From Sclerodactyla briareus (Eukaryota > Echinodermata > Holothuroidea > Dendrochirotida > Sclerodactylidae), in contig JAODTK010005835.1 of NCBI GenBank assembly GCA_026419785.1, positions 1-64,000 of the forward strand: DNA of 64,000 nucleotides. Direction: 5' to 3'. The translations under genes and the position numbers were made by a program. Of this stretch, positions 62,104-64,000 are shown in pieces. The notes beneath the pieces are model-generated. The model saw only the letters and a program-made list of their open reading frames with translations, ran no database searches and was not told where the DNA came from. Numbering within the stretch: the stretch's first letter is position 1; each line of letters opens with the position of its first letter.

Positions 62104-64000
62104 CTGGTAGCTGTATATGGTATGGTCCAAAAGGTTCCTGGCGTCTGTCAATATCTCCTCTGCACTTTTTGACATCCCTCGTCCCACTTGCCATTGCATA
62201 CATACTTGAAAGTATACTTAAAGTCGACGAAAGCAATCCGGATGTTAGTCATCAACTCGTAACGAGTTGCCAGTAGAAGAGGCAATCCGTTCAGGTTTTG
62301 GGGGTACGTTAGGACTTTGGTCAGTAGTTCCTCGATAGTATTAACCACGGGAACGCTAGCGCCAGAATGTTCTTCCATGTCGAATTTACGATGAACACTG
62401 TCCTCCCTCGCAATGCATCGTCTGATATCTGCAAGTACTTCCGCATGTTATTATCTTCTTCCCTACATACCAGTCGTGATAGGTCTGTTACCTTAGCCAG
62501 AAACACATAGCACGCTTCAAAGCTACCGTCATTGATCGCGAGACTGAGATTCTCAACGACATCCGTCCGTTGATCTTCGGAAAGGGTCGACCAAGGTGTT
62601 TCCAGTGTGAACTTAGCCGCCATTAGGTGAATGTCAGCGATGAGTCTCCTGTATTCCTCGCTCGCTTTTTTTTCTTGTTCTCCTGCAACAGTTCATCAGC
62701 GAATGCTTCCGCTGCCTCGACATCTCTGAGCGCACAGAGACACTGACCAAGACGAGCAGAGAATCTCCGGGCCCGATATCTGGGCCTCTTTTCCCTTGCC
62801 TGTAATTCCTTCAAAATAGCAGCTGCTCTTTGGAAGTCACACAACCTGTGCCTTATATCAGAGAGGTAACTCATCGCATCTAGCTCTAATTCGGACTGAT
62901 TGTTAATCTCTGACTCAATCACATCGAACGCTTGCTTCGCTTAGTTTTGACTGGCGCTGAGAACTCCTTCTGCTTACTCTGTGCACCGACGCTAACGTCG
63001 AGGAAATGGTCTGCGCACAACAACAAAATTGCGTATGCATTATCAAGCGTATCGCTGCGCGGGAATATTGCCTTAAATTGCGTTTAGAATTCACGGTACA
63101 ACGGCAATGAATAATTGGTTTTGGAGACACTTCGGTGCTCCTGAAAAGGTCAGAAAACATTGTTCTGGCTTTCTCAATATGGCCTAGCTCGAATGTTATT
63201 TTCGGCCCTGGTGCATAGCGCAAGGTATATGATTTTTTGTCAGATTCCACTGCGCGACTCACCCATTTCAAGGCACTTTCCCTGAATTGTCGCCGGACAT
63301 TTTCGGGGTAATTCCTGTCTCTGGATAATGTCAGATATACCAAGCCTAGTTGGTATGTAGTCTCTTCAGACTGGTCCCAGTCACTTACCGAAGTTAAAAC
63401 ATTCTTGCTCTCCGGATATCGCCTTTGCTGCCTCAACAACCGTGCGTATATGTGGGCAATAACTCCACTTTAGGTGATTGGGCAGTTCGGCTACCAATTT
63501 TTAGCCCCTCAGTTCTGGTATTCATACGATAAAGGCAATTCCCAAGCTGGGCCCTAGCAAGAGCAAAGCGTGGATGGTCGTCCACCAGTCGTTGAAATAT
63601 CAACTTTTCCTCGCCGTGCAGGCGTTCGACTTCTTCGTGCGTCAACCTTCCCTTTGCCATGTGATATTCATTGGTAGCTTTACGTCCAATCAAAAGAGCT
63701 TTGATGTATAACCACTGTTTTCGGATACCCGGATACCCGATATATTGTGGTGCACTCAGAGCTCTTTCGAGGAGACCGATGGCTTCGTCGTACCGGTCCA
63801 GACCGAGTCTTCTCAACGCTGCGGCTCGCACGACGTCTATATGGGGAGTCGGAGTTGATCCAATACCGCGTTGGAGGTCGCGAAGAGTTGCGTTTTTTAA
63901 ACGTATATTTTGTCACTCTCTTTGAAGTTTCCATCATTGCAGAGCCACATTCGGAATGCGTTGATTAGCAGGTTGTAGCTGTCTTGAGCGTGTTTATCAC
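62104..64000 (-). CDS. TPR-repeat protein, IFIT-like, 3' part; runs off the window
   Basis: Read on the minus strand from the window edge: SYNLLINAFRMWLCNDGNFK, RAAALRRLGLDRYDEAIGLL, EEKLIFQRLVDDHPRFALAR with AQLGNCLYRM, YARLLRQQRRYPESKNVL, TTYQLGLVYLTLSRDRN with ALKWVSRAVESDKKSY, FELGHIEKARTMFSDL, RHRLCDFQRAAAILKEL, ARLGQCLCALRDVEAAEAFA. These are tetratricopeptide helices. The order and the QLGLVY..LSRDR...A..WV..AVE stretch recall vertebrate IFIT proteins, which bind RNA or partner proteins in antiviral defence; that link is inference. Frame changes are needed near 63900, 63470, 63080, 62930, 62640 and 62180. The block is a single long exon ending at a GTAATT donor (62103-62102) after LLDHTIYSYQ; no start codon is in the window. 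Confidence 0.75.

Overview
This is eukaryotic nuclear DNA from an intron-rich, repeat-dense animal genome, most likely a marine invertebrate deuterostome (echinoderm, hemichordate or similar). The reasons are short exons with GT..AG borders, a CR1/L2-type LINE with a GGCGCTATA..(ATT)n tail, tRNA-derived short elements, hAT-like elements with 8-bp target duplications, an apparently intronless leucine-rich-repeat gene, and a TPR gene of interferon-induced (IFIT-like) character. The species cannot be fixed from the sequence alone.

Layout. 1-8926: no convincing gene. 8927-45694 (+): one large gene of the glycoside hydrolase family 31 (GH31, alpha-glucosidase / sucrase-isomaltase / maltase-glucoamylase fold) in at least 22 recognisable exons: N-terminal membrane segment, P-type trefoil domain, an extra Cys-rich exon, the beta-sandwich, the (beta/alpha)8 barrel and the C-terminal beta domains. 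Its introns hold a CR1/L2-like LINE (12.7-13.9 kb), four copies of an interspersed repeat family (10.0, 21.4, 22.3, 31.7 kb), huge (TA)n arrays (25-26.3 kb), an antisense leucine-rich-repeat gene or pseudogene (28.25-29.45 kb), a satellite of about 305 bp (33.6-35.1 kb) and tRNA-derived sequences (36.4 and 44.3 kb). 45.7-62 kb: mostly repeats, including two elements with hAT hallmarks (51.2-54.7 kb and 60.8-61.9 kb), plus a few isolated candidate exons on both strands. 62104-64000 (-): the 3' part of a TPR-repeat gene that runs off the window.

Most interesting point. The GH31 protein keeps the fold signatures (trefoil cysteines, FFWGPAVLVAP-like and LFWDDGESY-like motifs), but the residue aligned with the catalytic acid/base Asp is Lys (GYWLGKN instead of GHWLGDN), the substrate-binding Asp of the YTDIDYM motif is Gly, and no exon with the nucleophile motif DMNEP can be found in the 5.8 kb where it should lie. 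It looks like a non-hydrolytic GH31 homologue.

Caution. Nearly every recognisable coding segment (GH31, LRR, TPR) carries single-base frame breaks at a similar density while splice sites are intact. That pattern fits residual assembly indels better than decay of several unrelated genes, so open frames here understate the genes.
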